Of a DNA stretch of 64,000 nt, positions 8,032-17,528 are shown one piece after another (position 1 is the first letter of the stretch; each line of letters begins with the position of its first letter). The stretch spans positions 2,418,001 through 2,482,000 of the forward strand of contig NZ_CP046455.1 of assembly GCF_009734425.1 (NCBI RefSeq), given 5' to 3'. Origin of the DNA: Corynebacterium occultum (GTDB lineage: Bacteria; Actinomycetota; Actinomycetes; Mycobacteriales; Mycobacteriaceae). The position numbers and the translations under genes are program-made. Below the pieces are notes generated by a model, which had not been told where the DNA came from, made no database searches, and saw only the letters and a program-made list of their open reading frames with translations.

Positions 8032-10008
8032 GTGAGCGCTCAACCTGACCCCCAATCCACCGAAGCCCTACTGAACACCGCCGTGACGGCACTCGGTGGT
8101 GCCCGCCGTGAGGGCCAGGTCGCCATGGCCAAGGCCGTGACAAAAGCCCTGGACAGCGAACGCCACCTGGCGGTTCAGGCCGGCACCGGCACCGGCAAAT
8201 CACTGGCCTACCTGGTGCCCGCCATCAAACACGCCCAGGCCAATAAAGAAGCGGTGATCGTCTCCACCGCCACCATCGCGCTGCAACGCCAGCTGGTCAA
8301 CCGGGACCTGCCCCGCCTCGCGGAAGCCCTGGAGCCGGTCCTGCCGCACAAACCCAGCTTCGCCATCATGAAGGGCCGTTCCAACTACGTCTGCCTGAAC
8401 AAAATCGGCCGGGCCGAAACCGAGTCGGAAGACTCCCTGATCCCCGAGGAGGACCTCTCCTGGCTGGGCAAACACGTGGTCCGAATCAACGAATGGGCCC
8501 AGGACACCGACACCGGTGACCGCGATGACCTGGAACCAGGGGTCCCCGACCTCGCCTGGAAACAGGCTTCCGTCACCGCCCAGGAATGCCTCGGCGCCTC
8601 CCGCTGCCCCCACGGCGAGGAATGCTTCGCCGAACTGGCCAAGGCCAAGGCCCGGGAAGCCGATGTGGTGGTCACCAACCACGCACTGCTGGCCATTGAC
8701 GCCCTGGCCGACACCAATATCCTCCCCGAGCATGATGTGGTCATCGTTGACGAGGCCCATGAACTCGATGGCCGCATCACCGCCGTGGCCACCGCCGAGA
8801 TTTCCGCCAGCACCCTCAAACTCTCCGCCAAGCGCGCCGGGAAACTCGGTGCGGAGGGTCGGGATGAGCGGCTCACCGAGCTGGCCGAGGACTGGGAGAA
8901 AACCCTGGCGGCACTGCCGGAGGGACGTTGGGAGGACCTTGATGAGTCCATCAAGTCCCAGTTGGTGGCCGTCCGGGATGGCCTGTGGTCGGTGCGTGAG
9001 ACCATCGGCCGCCCCGTGGAGGGTGAGGCCGCCAATGATCCGGAGAGGTTCGCTGAACGCCAGAACCTGAGCAACCACCTGCAGGAGCAGCATGATGCCA
9101 TCGTGCGCATCCTGGAGGTCTTCGCCGAATCAGATGCCGCCAAACAGCAGGACGTGGTCTGGTTGCGCCGCGATGAACGCCGCAGCGAGAGTTTCACCGC
9201 GCTGACCGTGGCTCCCCTTTCGGTGGCCGGGCTGCTCAACACCCGACTTTTCGCCGAGAACACCGTGGTTCTGGCCTCCGCCACATTGACCATCGGCGGC
9301 AACTTCGATGCCATGGCCGCCAGCTGGGGGTTGTCCAAGGGAACCTGGGATTCCCTGGATGCCGGAACCCCCTTTGATCCCCGCAAGTCCGGGATCCTCT
9401 ACACCGCCCGGCATCTGCCCCAGCCCGGCCGGGATGGACTACCCCAGGAGACCCTGGATGAGATCCATGATCTGGTCATGGCCGCCGGGGGCCGTACCCT
9501 CGGGCTCTTCTCCTCTAAACGGGCCGCGGTCCAGGCCACCGAGGAGATGCGCAAGCGGCTCCCCTTCGATGTGCTCTGCCAGGGTGATGATTCCACCGGT
9601 GCGCTGGTGAAGAAATTCTCCCAGTCCGAGAACACCTGCCTCTTCGGCACCCTCACCCTCTGGCAGGGTGTGGATGTCCCGGGCCGTTCCCTCTCCCTGG
9701 TGCTGATCGACCGCATCCCCTTCCCCCGCCCCGATGATCCCCTGCTCCAGGCCCGCAAGGAAGCCGCCGACGCGGAGGGCCGCAATGGTTTCATGGAGGT
9801 CGCCGCCACCCACGCTGCCCTGCTCATGGCCCAGGGTGCGGGCCGACTGCTACGCAGTGTGGATGACCGCGGGGTGGTTGCCGTCCTGGACAACCGTCTG
9901 GTGACCAAGCGTTATGGCAGTTTCCTGCGGGCCTCGATGCCGAATTTCTGGACCACCACCGATGGTGAGGTCACCCGGGGTGCCCTGAAGCGGCTCACCG
10001 CCCGCTGA
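8032..10008 (+). CDS. ATP-dependent DNA helicase, DinG/XPD type
   Basis: Superfamily 2 iron-sulfur helicase of 658 residues, likely acting in DNA repair and in resolving unusual DNA structures. Walker A AGTGTGKS is at residues 50-57, DEAH at 240-243. Four Cys at 121, 186, 192 and 198 fit the 4Fe-4S domain between motifs Ia and II. Motif VI is visible near the end as QGAGRLLRSVDDRG. GTG start at 8032, preceded by a weak ribosome site. Single-gene unit ending in a hairpin shared with the convergent PTH2 gene. Confidence 0.9.
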   Translation: MSAQPDPQSTEALLNTAVTALGGARREGQVAMAKAVTKALDSERHLAVQAGTGTGKSLAYLVPAIKHAQANKEAVIVSTATIALQRQLVNRDLPRLAEALEPVLPHKPSFAIMKGRSNYVCLNKIGRAETESEDSLIPEEDLSWLGKHVVRINEWAQDTDTGDRDDLEPGVPDLAWKQASVTAQECLGASRCPHGEECFAELAKAKAREADVVVTNHALLAIDALADTNILPEHDVVIVDEAHELDGRITAVATAEISASTLKLSAKRAGKLGAEGRDERLTELAEDWEKTLAALPEGRWEDLDESIKSQLVAVRDGLWSVRETIGRPVEGEAANDPERFAERQNLSNHLQEQHDAIVRILEVFAESDAAKQQDVVWLRRDERRSESFTALTVAPLSVAGLLNTRLFAENTVVLASATLTIGGNFDAMAASWGLSKGTWDSLDAGTPFDPRKSGILYTARHLPQPGRDGLPQETLDEIHDLVMAAGGRTLGLFSSKRAAVQATEEMRKRLPFDVLCQGDDSTGALVKKFSQSENTCLFGTLTLWQGVDVPGRSLSLVLIDRIPFPRPDDPLLQARKEAADAEGRNGFMEVAATHAALLMAQGAGRLLRSVDDRGVVAVLDNRLVTKRYGSFLRASMPNFWTTTDGEVTRGALKRLTAR

Positions 10009-10010
10009 TC

Positions 10011-10023
10011 GCTTATCGACGCC
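10011..10023 (+). repeat. 13-bp intergenic repeat, copy 1
   Basis: GCTTATCGACGCC, exact, three bases after the helicase stop codon and directly before the hairpin at 10022. One of a family described in the findings. Confidence 0.6.
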
Positions 10024-10048
10024 CCCTGCTCCCACAAGGGGCAGGGGG
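10022..10048. terminator. Hairpin between convergent helicase and PTH2 genes
   Basis: CCCCCTGC (10022-10029) pairs with GCAGGGGG (10041-10048) around an 11-nt loop. It can end both convergent transcripts, though neither side has a long T tract. Confidence 0.55.
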
Positions 10049-10795
10049 TCAGATTCGCCCGGGGAGGGCGAAAACCGTCTTCGAGTTCGGTGCCACCTCA
10101 GTGAAACCGGCATCATGGACCGCCACGGCATCCGGGTGTTCCGAAAGACGGTGAAAAAGAGCGGTGTCCACCTCAAGCACATGCAGCCCGAAGTCCCGCT
10201 CCGCCCAGCGCCGCACCCACATGAAGTCCCGGTGTGCTGCCAGCAGCATGGAGGCATGCCCCACCTGGGCGGCCGCCTTGCCGGTGGTCATGGCCAGGCC
10301 GGCGTCGATGTAGATCCGCGGGAGATCACCACTGTGGGCGGGCATCTCCACTGGTTCGGTGGCTGGCAGCTCAGTACCTGAGATCTGCAGTTTCCTGATC
10401 TCCGGGGGCACCTCGGACACCGCACTCGGCACAAAGGCCCGGGCCTGGGCGCCGCCCACCTCGACGGTCACCCCGGGTAACTGCTGGACCATCTCCCAGC
10501 TCTTGTTCCGGGCGCGGCGGGTGACCTTCCGGATGAGGTGGTCGTACCAGTTCTCCAGGCTGGCCCGGAACTCCGGGTCAGTGCTGACCCGGGGATCGAG
10601 ACAGACCTTGAGCACCGCGACCGCTGCGGCTTCCAACAACTCATCCCGCTGGGGTGGGGTGGCCTTGGGGATGTGCAATGCGATCTGCATCGCCTGCACC
10701 GTCTCCGGGCGATCCGGGTCCTCACCCCGTGGGCGGTCAGAGACCCGCGCCGCGAGAAGAGAATGCGCCAGCTTCAGCTGGGGTTCGTCGATCAT
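10049..10795 (-). CDS. Aminoacyl/peptidyl-tRNA hydrolase, PTH2 domain
   Basis: A 248-residue protein with a C-terminal PTH2-like domain (about residues 165-248): IYIDAGLAMTTGKAAAQVGHA, then HLxEVDTALFHRLSEHPDAV and a final TEVAPNSKTVFALPG strand, matching the PTH2 fold that hydrolyses peptidyl-tRNA. The N-terminal 150 residues are helical and found only in actinobacterial relatives. Its ATG follows the serB stop with no gap, so it is translationally coupled to serB; the functional reason for this pairing is unclear. Confidence 0.8.
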   Translation of the reverse strand: MIDEPQLKLAHSLLAARVSDRPRGEDPDRPETVQAMQIALHIPKATPPQRDELLEAAAVAVLKVCLDPRVSTDPEFRASLENWYDHLIRKVTRRARNKSWEMVQQLPGVTVEVGGAQARAFVPSAVSEVPPEIRKLQISGTELPATEPVEMPAHSGDLPRIYIDAGLAMTTGKAAAQVGHASMLLAAHRDFMWVRRWAERDFGLHVLEVDTALFHRLSEHPDAVAVHDAGFTEVAPNSKTVFALPGRI

Positions 10796-12103
10796 CTAGC
10801 TCTGCTCGAGCCACACCCGACGGTAGGTGCCGTCCTCCAGGTCGGAGGCCTCGATCTCCTCACGCGGGATACCCAGCATGTAGAGCACCTCATCGAGGAA
10901 GGGGTGGTTCACCGAGGTGTCGGCGATCTCCTTCAGTGCCGGCTTGGCGTTGAAGGCGATGCCCAAGCCCGCCGCGGAGAGCATGTCGATGTCGTTGGCG
11001 CCATCCCCCACAGCCACGGTCTGGAACATCTTCAAGCCGGATTCCTCAGCGAACTCGGCCAGGAGACGGGCCTTGGCGGCACGATCCACAATCTCACCGA
11101 TGACCCGGCCGGTGAGCTTACCGTCGACGATCTCCAGGGTGTTGGCCCGGGCATGGTCGATCTGCAGGTCCTCGACCAGGCCATCCAGAACCTGGATGAA
11201 ACCGCCCGAGACCACAGCGGTGGTGTAACCCATCCGCTTCAGGGTACGGATGGTGGTGCGGGCACCCGGGGTCAGCTCAATCTCCTTGGCGACCTCCGCG
11301 ATGACGGACTCATCCAGACCCGCCAGCGCCTTAACCCGTTCCCGCAGGGACTCCTCGAAATCCAGCTCGCCGCGCATCGCACGCTCAGTGACCGCGGCGA
11401 CCTCAGCCTCACGGCCGGCATAGGCGGCGAGCATCTCAATGACCTCCCCGGTGATCAGGGTGGAGTCACAGTCGAAGCAGACCAGACGCTTGGAACGGCG
11501 CAGCAGTCCGGCACGCTCAATGGCGATGTCCACACCCAGCTCCGGAGTCAGCGCGGCAAGCGCCTTACGCAGTGCCTGGCCGCCACCCGGCTCGGTGTTG
11601 GCCACGGTGATCTTCAGTTCCAGGCCGGTGACCGGATAATCCGCGATGCCCCGGATCTTGTCGATATTGGCGTCATAGTTCGCCAGCACCTGGCCGACGC
11701 GGGACACGTCCTCCGCATTGACCGGGTTACCCAGGATGACCAGAACGTGGCTGGAACGCGGGCGGGCGGAGATGATCTCCTCCTCCAGCTCAATGGTCGC
11801 CTTCTGGCCATAGCCCTTGAGGGTCTCGGTCACCCCCTCGGTGAGGAGATCCACCCGGGTGCTGTCGACACCGACATAGGCGGCCAGGGACATGTGCCCC
11901 CGGAATACGGACTGCTCAACATCGAGCAGCTGGACATCATGGGCGGAGAGCACCCTGAAGAAAGCGGCGGAGACACCGGGCCGGTTACGCCCCGTCACCG
12001 TGATGACCGCAGGGGTCAGTCCTTCACGCAGTGCGACGGAGAACTCGCCGCTATGATCCTGTTCAACTATCTCATTAAGTGTCACGCTTTTAGATTCTTC
12101 CAT
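10796..12103 (-). CDS. serB: Phosphoserine phosphatase
   Basis: Last step of serine synthesis: dephosphorylates O-phosphoserine. 435 residues with two N-terminal ACT-like regulatory regions (about 30-105 and 115-190) and a HAD domain. HAD motifs: D211-C-D213-S-T, SGG at 299-301 and GDGAND at 366-371. ACT domains suggest serine feedback binding, as in mycobacterial SerB2. Upstream of and coupled to the PTH2 gene; ctaD lies upstream on the same strand behind a terminator. Confidence 0.95.
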   Translation of the reverse strand: MEESKSVTLNEIVEQDHSGEFSVALREGLTPAVITVTGRNRPGVSAAFFRVLSAHDVQLLDVEQSVFRGHMSLAAYVGVDSTRVDLLTEGVTETLKGYGQKATIELEEEIISARPRSSHVLVILGNPVNAEDVSRVGQVLANYDANIDKIRGIADYPVTGLELKITVANTEPGGGQALRKALAALTPELGVDIAIERAGLLRRSKRLVCFDCDSTLITGEVIEMLAAYAGREAEVAAVTERAMRGELDFEESLRERVKALAGLDESVIAEVAKEIELTPGARTTIRTLKRMGYTTAVVSGGFIQVLDGLVEDLQIDHARANTLEIVDGKLTGRVIGEIVDRAAKARLLAEFAEESGLKMFQTVAVGDGANDIDMLSAAGLGIAFNAKPALKEIADTSVNHPFLDEVLYMLGIPREEIEASDLEDGTYRRVWLEQS

Positions 12104-12124
12104 GTTGAGTTAAATATGCACGAC

Positions 12125-12154
12125 AAAACCCCCGGGTGAGGGACACCCAGGGGT
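12125..12154 (-). terminator. Terminator downstream of ctaD
   Basis: ACCCC-TGGGTG pairs with CACCC-GGGGGT (minus strand) and is followed by TTTTGTCG. It lies 30 nt after the ctaD stop, separating ctaD from serB. Confidence 0.75.
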
Positions 12155-12183
12155 TGTGTCTTAGTCAGGGAACAAGAGTCCTG

Positions 12184-13935
12184 TTAGGCGTCGCCGCGGA
12201 CCTCTGCAGGGGTCGGCGACTGCGTCTTCTCGGCACGTGCATCGTGCTTGGTGACGTGTGCCTCGGTACGCATGCGCTCCACCATGTGCGGGTAGTGCAG
12301 CTCGAACGCGGGGCGCTCAGAGCGGATACGCGGCAGGGAAACGAAGTTGTGGCGCGGGGGCGGGCAGGAGGTGGCCCACTCCAGGGAGTTGCCGTAGCCC
12401 CAGGGATCGTCGACGGTGACAACCTCGCCGTAGCGCCAGGACTTGAAGACATTCCAGATGAAGGGAATGACGGACAGTCCCAGGATGAAAGCGGCAACCG
12501 TGGAGATCTGGTTGAAGAGGGTGAAACCGTCGGAATCCAGGTAGTCGGCGTAACGACGCGGCATACCCATGTTGCCCAGCCAGTGCTGGATCAGGAAGGT
12601 GCCGTGGAAACCGATGAAGGTGAGCCAGAAGTGGATCTTACCCAGACGCTCATCCAGCATACGACCGGTCATCTTCGGGAACCAGAAGTAAACACCGGCG
12701 TAGGAAGCGAACACCACGGTACCGAAGAGGGTGTAGTGGAAGTGCGCAATCAGGAAGTAGGAGTCAGCCAGGTGGAAGTCCAGCGGCGGGGCGGCCAGCA
12801 TGATGCCGGTCAGACCACCGAAGAGGAAGGTTCCCATGAAGCCGACCGCGAAGATCATCGGGGTCTCCCAGGAGATGTGGCCCTTCCACATGGTGCCCAC
12901 CCAGTTGAAGAACTTCACGCCGGTCGGAACGGCGATCAGGAAGGTCATGAAGGAGAAGAAGGGCAGCAGCACCGCGCCGGTGACGAACATGTGGTGCGCC
13001 CACACCGCCATGGACAGTGCACCGATTGCCAGGGTTGCGAAGACCAGGCCGATGTAGCCGAACATCGGCTTACGGGAGAAGACCGGGATGATCTCGGAGA
13101 TGATGCCGAAGAAGGGCAGCGCCAGGACATAAACCTCGGGGTGGCCGAAGAACCAGAACAGGTGCTGCCACAGGATGGCGCCACCGTTGGCGGGGTCGTA
13201 GATGTGGCCACCGAGCTTACGGTCATAAAGGACACCCAGAGCTGCGGCAAGCAGCAGCGGGAAGATCAGCAGGGCGATCACGGAGGTGACGAAGATGTTC
13301 CAGGTGAAGATCGGCATGCGGAACATGGTCATACCGGGAGCACGCAGGCACAGGATGGTGGTCAGCATGTTGATCGCGGAAGCGACAGTACCGATACCGG
13401 CCAGGCCAACGCCCAGGATCCACAGGTCCGCGCCCACACCCGGGGTGTGGATCTTATCGGACAGCGGGGAGTACATGGTCCAGCCGAAGTCGGCGGCACC
13501 GCCCGGAGTCAGGAAACCGGACAGCATCAGAAGTCCGCCGACGCCGGTGATCCAGAAACCGAAGGAGTTCAGACGTGGGAAAGCCACATCCGGGGCACCG
13601 ATCTGCAGCGGCAGCACGAAGTTGGCGAAGCCCCAGACGATCGGGGTGCCATACGCCAGAAGCATGATGGTGCCGTGCATGGTGAAGAGCTGGTTGAACT
13701 GCTCATTGGACAGGAACTGCAGACCCGGCGTGAAAAGCTCCGCACGGATCAGCAGTGCCATCAGACCACCGATGAAGAAAAACATGAAGGACATGATGAT
13801 GTACATGATGCCCAGCTGTTTATGGTCGGTAGTGGTGAGCATGAGCCAAGCCTTCGAGCCCTTGCGCGCATGCCCAGTCGGTGTAGGCCTTGTCGGCTCG
13901 ACGTAATCGTCAAGCCTCGGCGCCACAGCGGTCAT
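12184..13935 (-). CDS. ctaD: Cytochrome c oxidase (aa3) subunit I
   Basis: Catalytic haem-copper subunit of the aa3 oxidase in the cytoplasmic membrane, 583 residues from the ATG at 13935, which has AGGAGGA nine bases upstream. Twelve membrane segments can be traced. Key motifs: HGTIMLL (haem a ligand), [20 protein letters not shown] with the CuB His and cross-linked Tyr, WAHHMF (CuB ligands) and HFHYTLFG (haem ligands). In corynebacteria it works in a bc1-aa3 supercomplex with ctaCEF and qcr genes that lie elsewhere. An upstream GlxR-like site suggests cAMP-dependent control. Confidence 0.97.
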   Translation of the reverse strand: MTAVAPRLDDYVEPTRPTPTGHARKGSKAWLMLTTTDHKQLGIMYIIMSFMFFFIGGLMALLIRAELFTPGLQFLSNEQFNQLFTMHGTIMLLAYGTPIVWGFANFVLPLQIGAPDVAFPRLNSFGFWITGVGGLLMLSGFLTPGGAADFGWTMYSPLSDKIHTPGVGADLWILGVGLAGIGTVASAINMLTTILCLRAPGMTMFRMPIFTWNIFVTSVIALLIFPLLLAAALGVLYDRKLGGHIYDPANGGAILWQHLFWFFGHPEVYVLALPFFGIISEIIPVFSRKPMFGYIGLVFATLAIGALSMAVWAHHMFVTGAVLLPFFSFMTFLIAVPTGVKFFNWVGTMWKGHISWETPMIFAVGFMGTFLFGGLTGIMLAAPPLDFHLADSYFLIAHFHYTLFGTVVFASYAGVYFWFPKMTGRMLDERLGKIHFWLTFIGFHGTFLIQHWLGNMGMPRRYADYLDSDGFTLFNQISTVAAFILGLSVIPFIWNVFKSWRYGEVVTVDDPWGYGNSLEWATSCPPPRHNFVSLPRIRSERPAFELHYPHMVERMRTEAHVTKHDARAEKTQSPTPAEVRGDA

Positions 13936-14143
13936 AGATTCCTCCTGACTACGAGACAACCCTGCGAAGATCAGGGCCGTCCAAGTTTTACACCGCCTTA
14001 TCTTAAAGGAAGCGTAAGAATTTTTTCCAGCCACGGGGGGCCGGAGACAGAACCGAGTCTAACGGCGAATCCCGAGTTCAGGTAGTTGACCATACCCCCA
14101 GCGGCCTTCCCACTGGCGGTTCCGGAGCCCCGCCCACCCTTCA

Positions 14144-14159
14144 GGTGATTGGCATCACA
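14144..14159. promoter_or_regulatory. GlxR-like binding site upstream of ctaD
   Basis: On the minus strand TGTGATGCCAATCACC, one mismatch from the CRP/GlxR pattern TGTGA-N6-TCACA. It lies about 210 bp upstream of the ctaD start. GlxR is known to control respiratory genes in C. glutamicum; the site here is a sequence match only. Confidence 0.55.
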
Positions 14160-14205
14160 CCGGACTTTTCCAAAACACCGGAAAACATCATGAGCAACAG
14201 CAGCA

Positions 14206-14239
14206 ACATACCCCCGGTATGTATCAACCTAAAGGTTGA
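14206..14239. promoter_or_regulatory. Two adjacent perfect palindromes upstream of ctaD
   Basis: ACATACC-CCC-GGTATGT (14206-14222) and TCAACC-TAAA-GGTTGA (14224-14239) lie side by side in the 457-nt nrdF-ctaD gap, about 270-300 bp before ctaD. The first has the GC-tract shape of CsoR-type copper operators. No regulator assignment is proven. Confidence 0.4.
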
Positions 14240-14335
14240 CTGGTCAGCCTCATCGGCACACCCCCTGAGGTTGGGGCCCTCCCCCATCACCGAAAGGCCA
14301 GGGGACATCCGGACAAGCAGCGGCCGGAAATGATT

Positions 14336-14371
14336 CAAGGCACACAACCCCAGCTGGGGCGGTGCGCCTTG
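14336..14371 (-). terminator. Hairpin downstream of nrdF
   Basis: CAAGGCGCAC pairs with GTGTGCCTTG (one G-T pair) and an inner CCCCAGCTGGGG extends the stem. It lies 22 nt after the nrdF stop. There is no T tract, so it could also stabilise the mRNA end. Confidence 0.5.
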
Positions 14372-14392
14372 AAAGGAAGCTAATTCGGGGTA

Positions 14393-15810
<1,418 letters not shown>

Positions 15811-15829
15811 TTAAGCTGGCCTTACCTTA
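15811..15829. promoter_or_regulatory. DtxR-like iron box at ftn
   Basis: TTAAGCTGGCCTTACCTTA matches 14 of 19 positions of the DtxR consensus. It ends 37 nt before the ftn ATG. DtxR is known to activate ftn in C. glutamicum under iron excess; here this is inferred from the match and position. Confidence 0.6.
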
Positions 15830-15866
15830 GATGACACCTGACCTTTTCTCCCCTAGAATTCATTGC

Positions 15867-16355
15867 ATGACCATCCACGAAGAATTCCAGCAGGCCCTCA
15901 ACGAGCAGATCAGTGCAGAGCTCGAAGCCTCCCTCGTCTACCTCCAGCTTTCCTACGCTCTTGACGACCTTGGCCTGGTCGGCATGCGTGACTGGATGAA
16001 GGCTCAGTACAAGGAGGAGCAGCAGCACGCCGCCAGGTTCGCCGAACACCTGCTCGACCGCGACGTTCTGCCCCAGATCGGCAACATCTCCGCCCCGATC
16101 ATCAAGATCGAGTCCGCCGTCGAAGCTTTCGAGGCCGCCTTCAACCACGAGAAGATGATCTCCGAGCGCATCCGTCGTCTCGCCGAGCTTCAGATCACCC
16201 ACAAGGACTACGATTCCCGTCCGCTCATCGACTGGTTCCTCCAGGAGCAGATCCAGGAAGAGGCCACCATCGATGAGATCCTCGACCGCCTGAAGATTGT
16301 CGGCAACTCCGGCTCCGGCCTGCTGCGCATCGATAGCGAGCTCGGCGACCGCTAA
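15867..16355 (+). CDS. ftn: Ferritin
   Basis: Iron-storage protein, 162 residues, forming a 24-subunit cage with ferroxidase activity. Four-helix-bundle ligands are readable: Glu in EQISAELEASLVYLQLS, the YKEEQQHAARFAEHL helix with E and H ligands, and QEEATIDEIL. The ATG at 15867 is preferred over an in-frame ATG at 15831 because the shorter form matches the family start MTIHEEFQQALNEQ. A DtxR-like box precedes it and a hairpin follows. Placing iron storage next to the metal-dependent nrdF is typical of this locus. Confidence 0.95.
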   Translation: MTIHEEFQQALNEQISAELEASLVYLQLSYALDDLGLVGMRDWMKAQYKEEQQHAARFAEHLLDRDVLPQIGNISAPIIKIESAVEAFEAAFNHEKMISERIRRLAELQITHKDYDSRPLIDWFLQEQIQEEATIDEILDRLKIVGNSGSGLLRIDSELGDR

Positions 16356-16390
16356 AGCCCGGCAATGGTACTCCCTCGATTTTCCTGAAT

Positions 16391-16413
16391 CCCCTCGGGC
16401 CTTACCCGAGGGG
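16391..16413 (+). terminator. Terminator after ftn
   Basis: CCCCTCGGG-CCTTA-CCCGAGGGG, 35 nt after the ftn stop. The downstream side is A/T-rich but lacks a pure T run. Confidence 0.65.
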
Positions 16414-16423
16414 AGTACTATTA

Positions 16424-16436
16424 TAGTTATTAACTA
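16424..16436. promoter_or_regulatory. Palindrome TAGTTA-T-TAACTA upstream of gntR gene
   Basis: A perfect 13-bp palindrome 120 nt before the start of the GntR-type gene. It could be an autoregulatory operator; no direct evidence. Confidence 0.3.
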
Positions 16437-16557
16437 ACCTGGATAAATTTCACAGTTGGAATTACTCCGAGGTATCCGCTGTGCCGCAGCAGATACCGGG
16501 GAATACTCCAGACTGTCAGCCCTAATATCCAGGTTCTTTCTAGTAGAGGAGAATCCT

Positions 16558-17280
16558 ATGACGAGCCCCCGTCATGGTTCTGCCGTCCCACTCCTGGACA
16601 GTGTCCTGGATCGGCTGGGCCGGGAGATCATTCAGGGAGTCCTTCCTGAAGGAAAGACTTTCACCCTTCAGGATCTCAGCCAAAGATTCGACATCTCCCG
16701 CACCGTCGCCCGAGAAGCCATGCGTGCCCTGGAGCAGCTGGGGCTCGTCTCCTCCTCTCGGCGCGTGGGCATCACCGTTCAGCCCCGGTCCAGCTGGGTC
16801 GTGTTCAATGAGTCGATCATCGGTTGGCGCCTGGAATGCGAGGCAGAACGCCGCGGCCAGCTCCGTTCTCTCAATGAGCTGAGAATCGGCATCGAGCCGG
16901 TGGCCGCCCGTCTTTGTTCGGAGCAGGCATCCCCCGCTGACCGGATCAGGCTGGTGCAGATCGCCGAGGAACTGGCCGAACTGGGGCACTCCGGAAAGGG
17001 CGCCTCCGAGGAGTTCCTGGAATTGGACATCGCCTTCCACAGCAGGCTGCTGGAGGCCTCCGGCAATGAGATGTTCATGGCGCTGATCCCCTCGGTGACC
17101 AGTGTGCTCCGGGGGCGTACCGTCTTCGGCCTGCAACCGGATAATCCGGAAGAGGAAACCCTGGACTTGCATCTCCGGCTAGCCCTGGCCATCCAATCCG
17201 GAGATGGGGCCGCTGCCGAGAAATTCTCTCAGAAGCTGCTCCAGGAAGTTCGTGAGTTCCTCTCCCCGGAAAGCCACTGA
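16558..17280 (+). CDS. gntR1: GntR-family (FadR subgroup) regulator, GntR1-like
   Basis: A 240-residue regulator with an N-terminal winged helix (about residues 12-78: LGREIIQGVLPEGKTFTLQD, then FDISRTVAREAMRALEQLG) and a C-terminal all-helical FCD ligand domain (about 100-235; FLELDIAFHSRLLEASGN has the metal/ligand Asp-x3-His pattern). Position between ftn and nrdE and the sequence match what I remember of C. glutamicum GntR1, which controls gluconate catabolism and glucose PTS genes. ATG 16558 has AGAGGAG upstream; an in-frame start at 16456 would add an unusual leader. Confidence 0.85.
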   Translation: MTSPRHGSAVPLLDSVLDRLGREIIQGVLPEGKTFTLQDLSQRFDISRTVAREAMRALEQLGLVSSSRRVGITVQPRSSWVVFNESIIGWRLECEAERRGQLRSLNELRIGIEPVAARLCSEQASPADRIRLVQIAEELAELGHSGKGASEEFLELDIAFHSRLLEASGNEMFMALIPSVTSVLRGRTVFGLQPDNPEEETLDLHLRLALAIQSGDGAAAEKFSQKLLQEVREFLSPESH

Positions 17281-17328
17281 GCCGCCCCGGTAGATTATCT
17301 GCAACCCGGGACCCCGGGGGACGCAGAA

Positions 17329-17373
17329 ACAACGCCGCCCACATGATCAACAGGATCATGTGGGCGGCGTTGT
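17329..17373. terminator. Bidirectional terminator between gntR1 and nrdE
   Basis: A perfect 20-bp stem (17329-17348 with 17354-17373) around a 5-nt loop, between two convergent genes. Confidence 0.85.
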
Positions 17374-17388
17374 GGGTTGTGCCGAGGG

Positions 17389-17401
17389 GGCGTCGCTAAG
17401 C
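17389..17401 (-). repeat. 13-bp intergenic repeat, copy 2 (one mismatch)
   Basis: Minus strand GCTTAGCGACGCC, one base different from the consensus, 16 nt past the gntR1/nrdE terminator. The flanks (TGCTTA...CCCCC) also match other copies. Confidence 0.5.
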
Positions 17402-17528
17402 ACAGCCGGCCACTCCCCCACCCCGGCAGTTCCGGGATGAGGATGTCTTGGTGGTTCAGGCGGGCGGACCCCGAGGAGAGCCCCGCCCGGCAACCCTTCA
17501 GAAAGGCTGTTTCAGCCGTTCCGAGGGC

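Noticed and set aside
12136..14085. Long plus-strand reading frame opposite ctaD (649 codons)
   Set aside because: It mirrors ctaD codons in a GC-rich gene, is very rich in Gly, Glu, Asp and His with no fold pattern, and has no ribosome site. Similar mirror frames lie opposite nrdE (17448-19709) and the FtsX-type permease (31178-33877).
14141..14347. 68-codon minus-strand frame upstream of ctaD with a Leu/Met-rich stretch
   Set aside because: It overlaps the nrdF hairpin and the palindromes, has no ribosome site, and the Leu run comes from a short GCTGCTGTT repeat.
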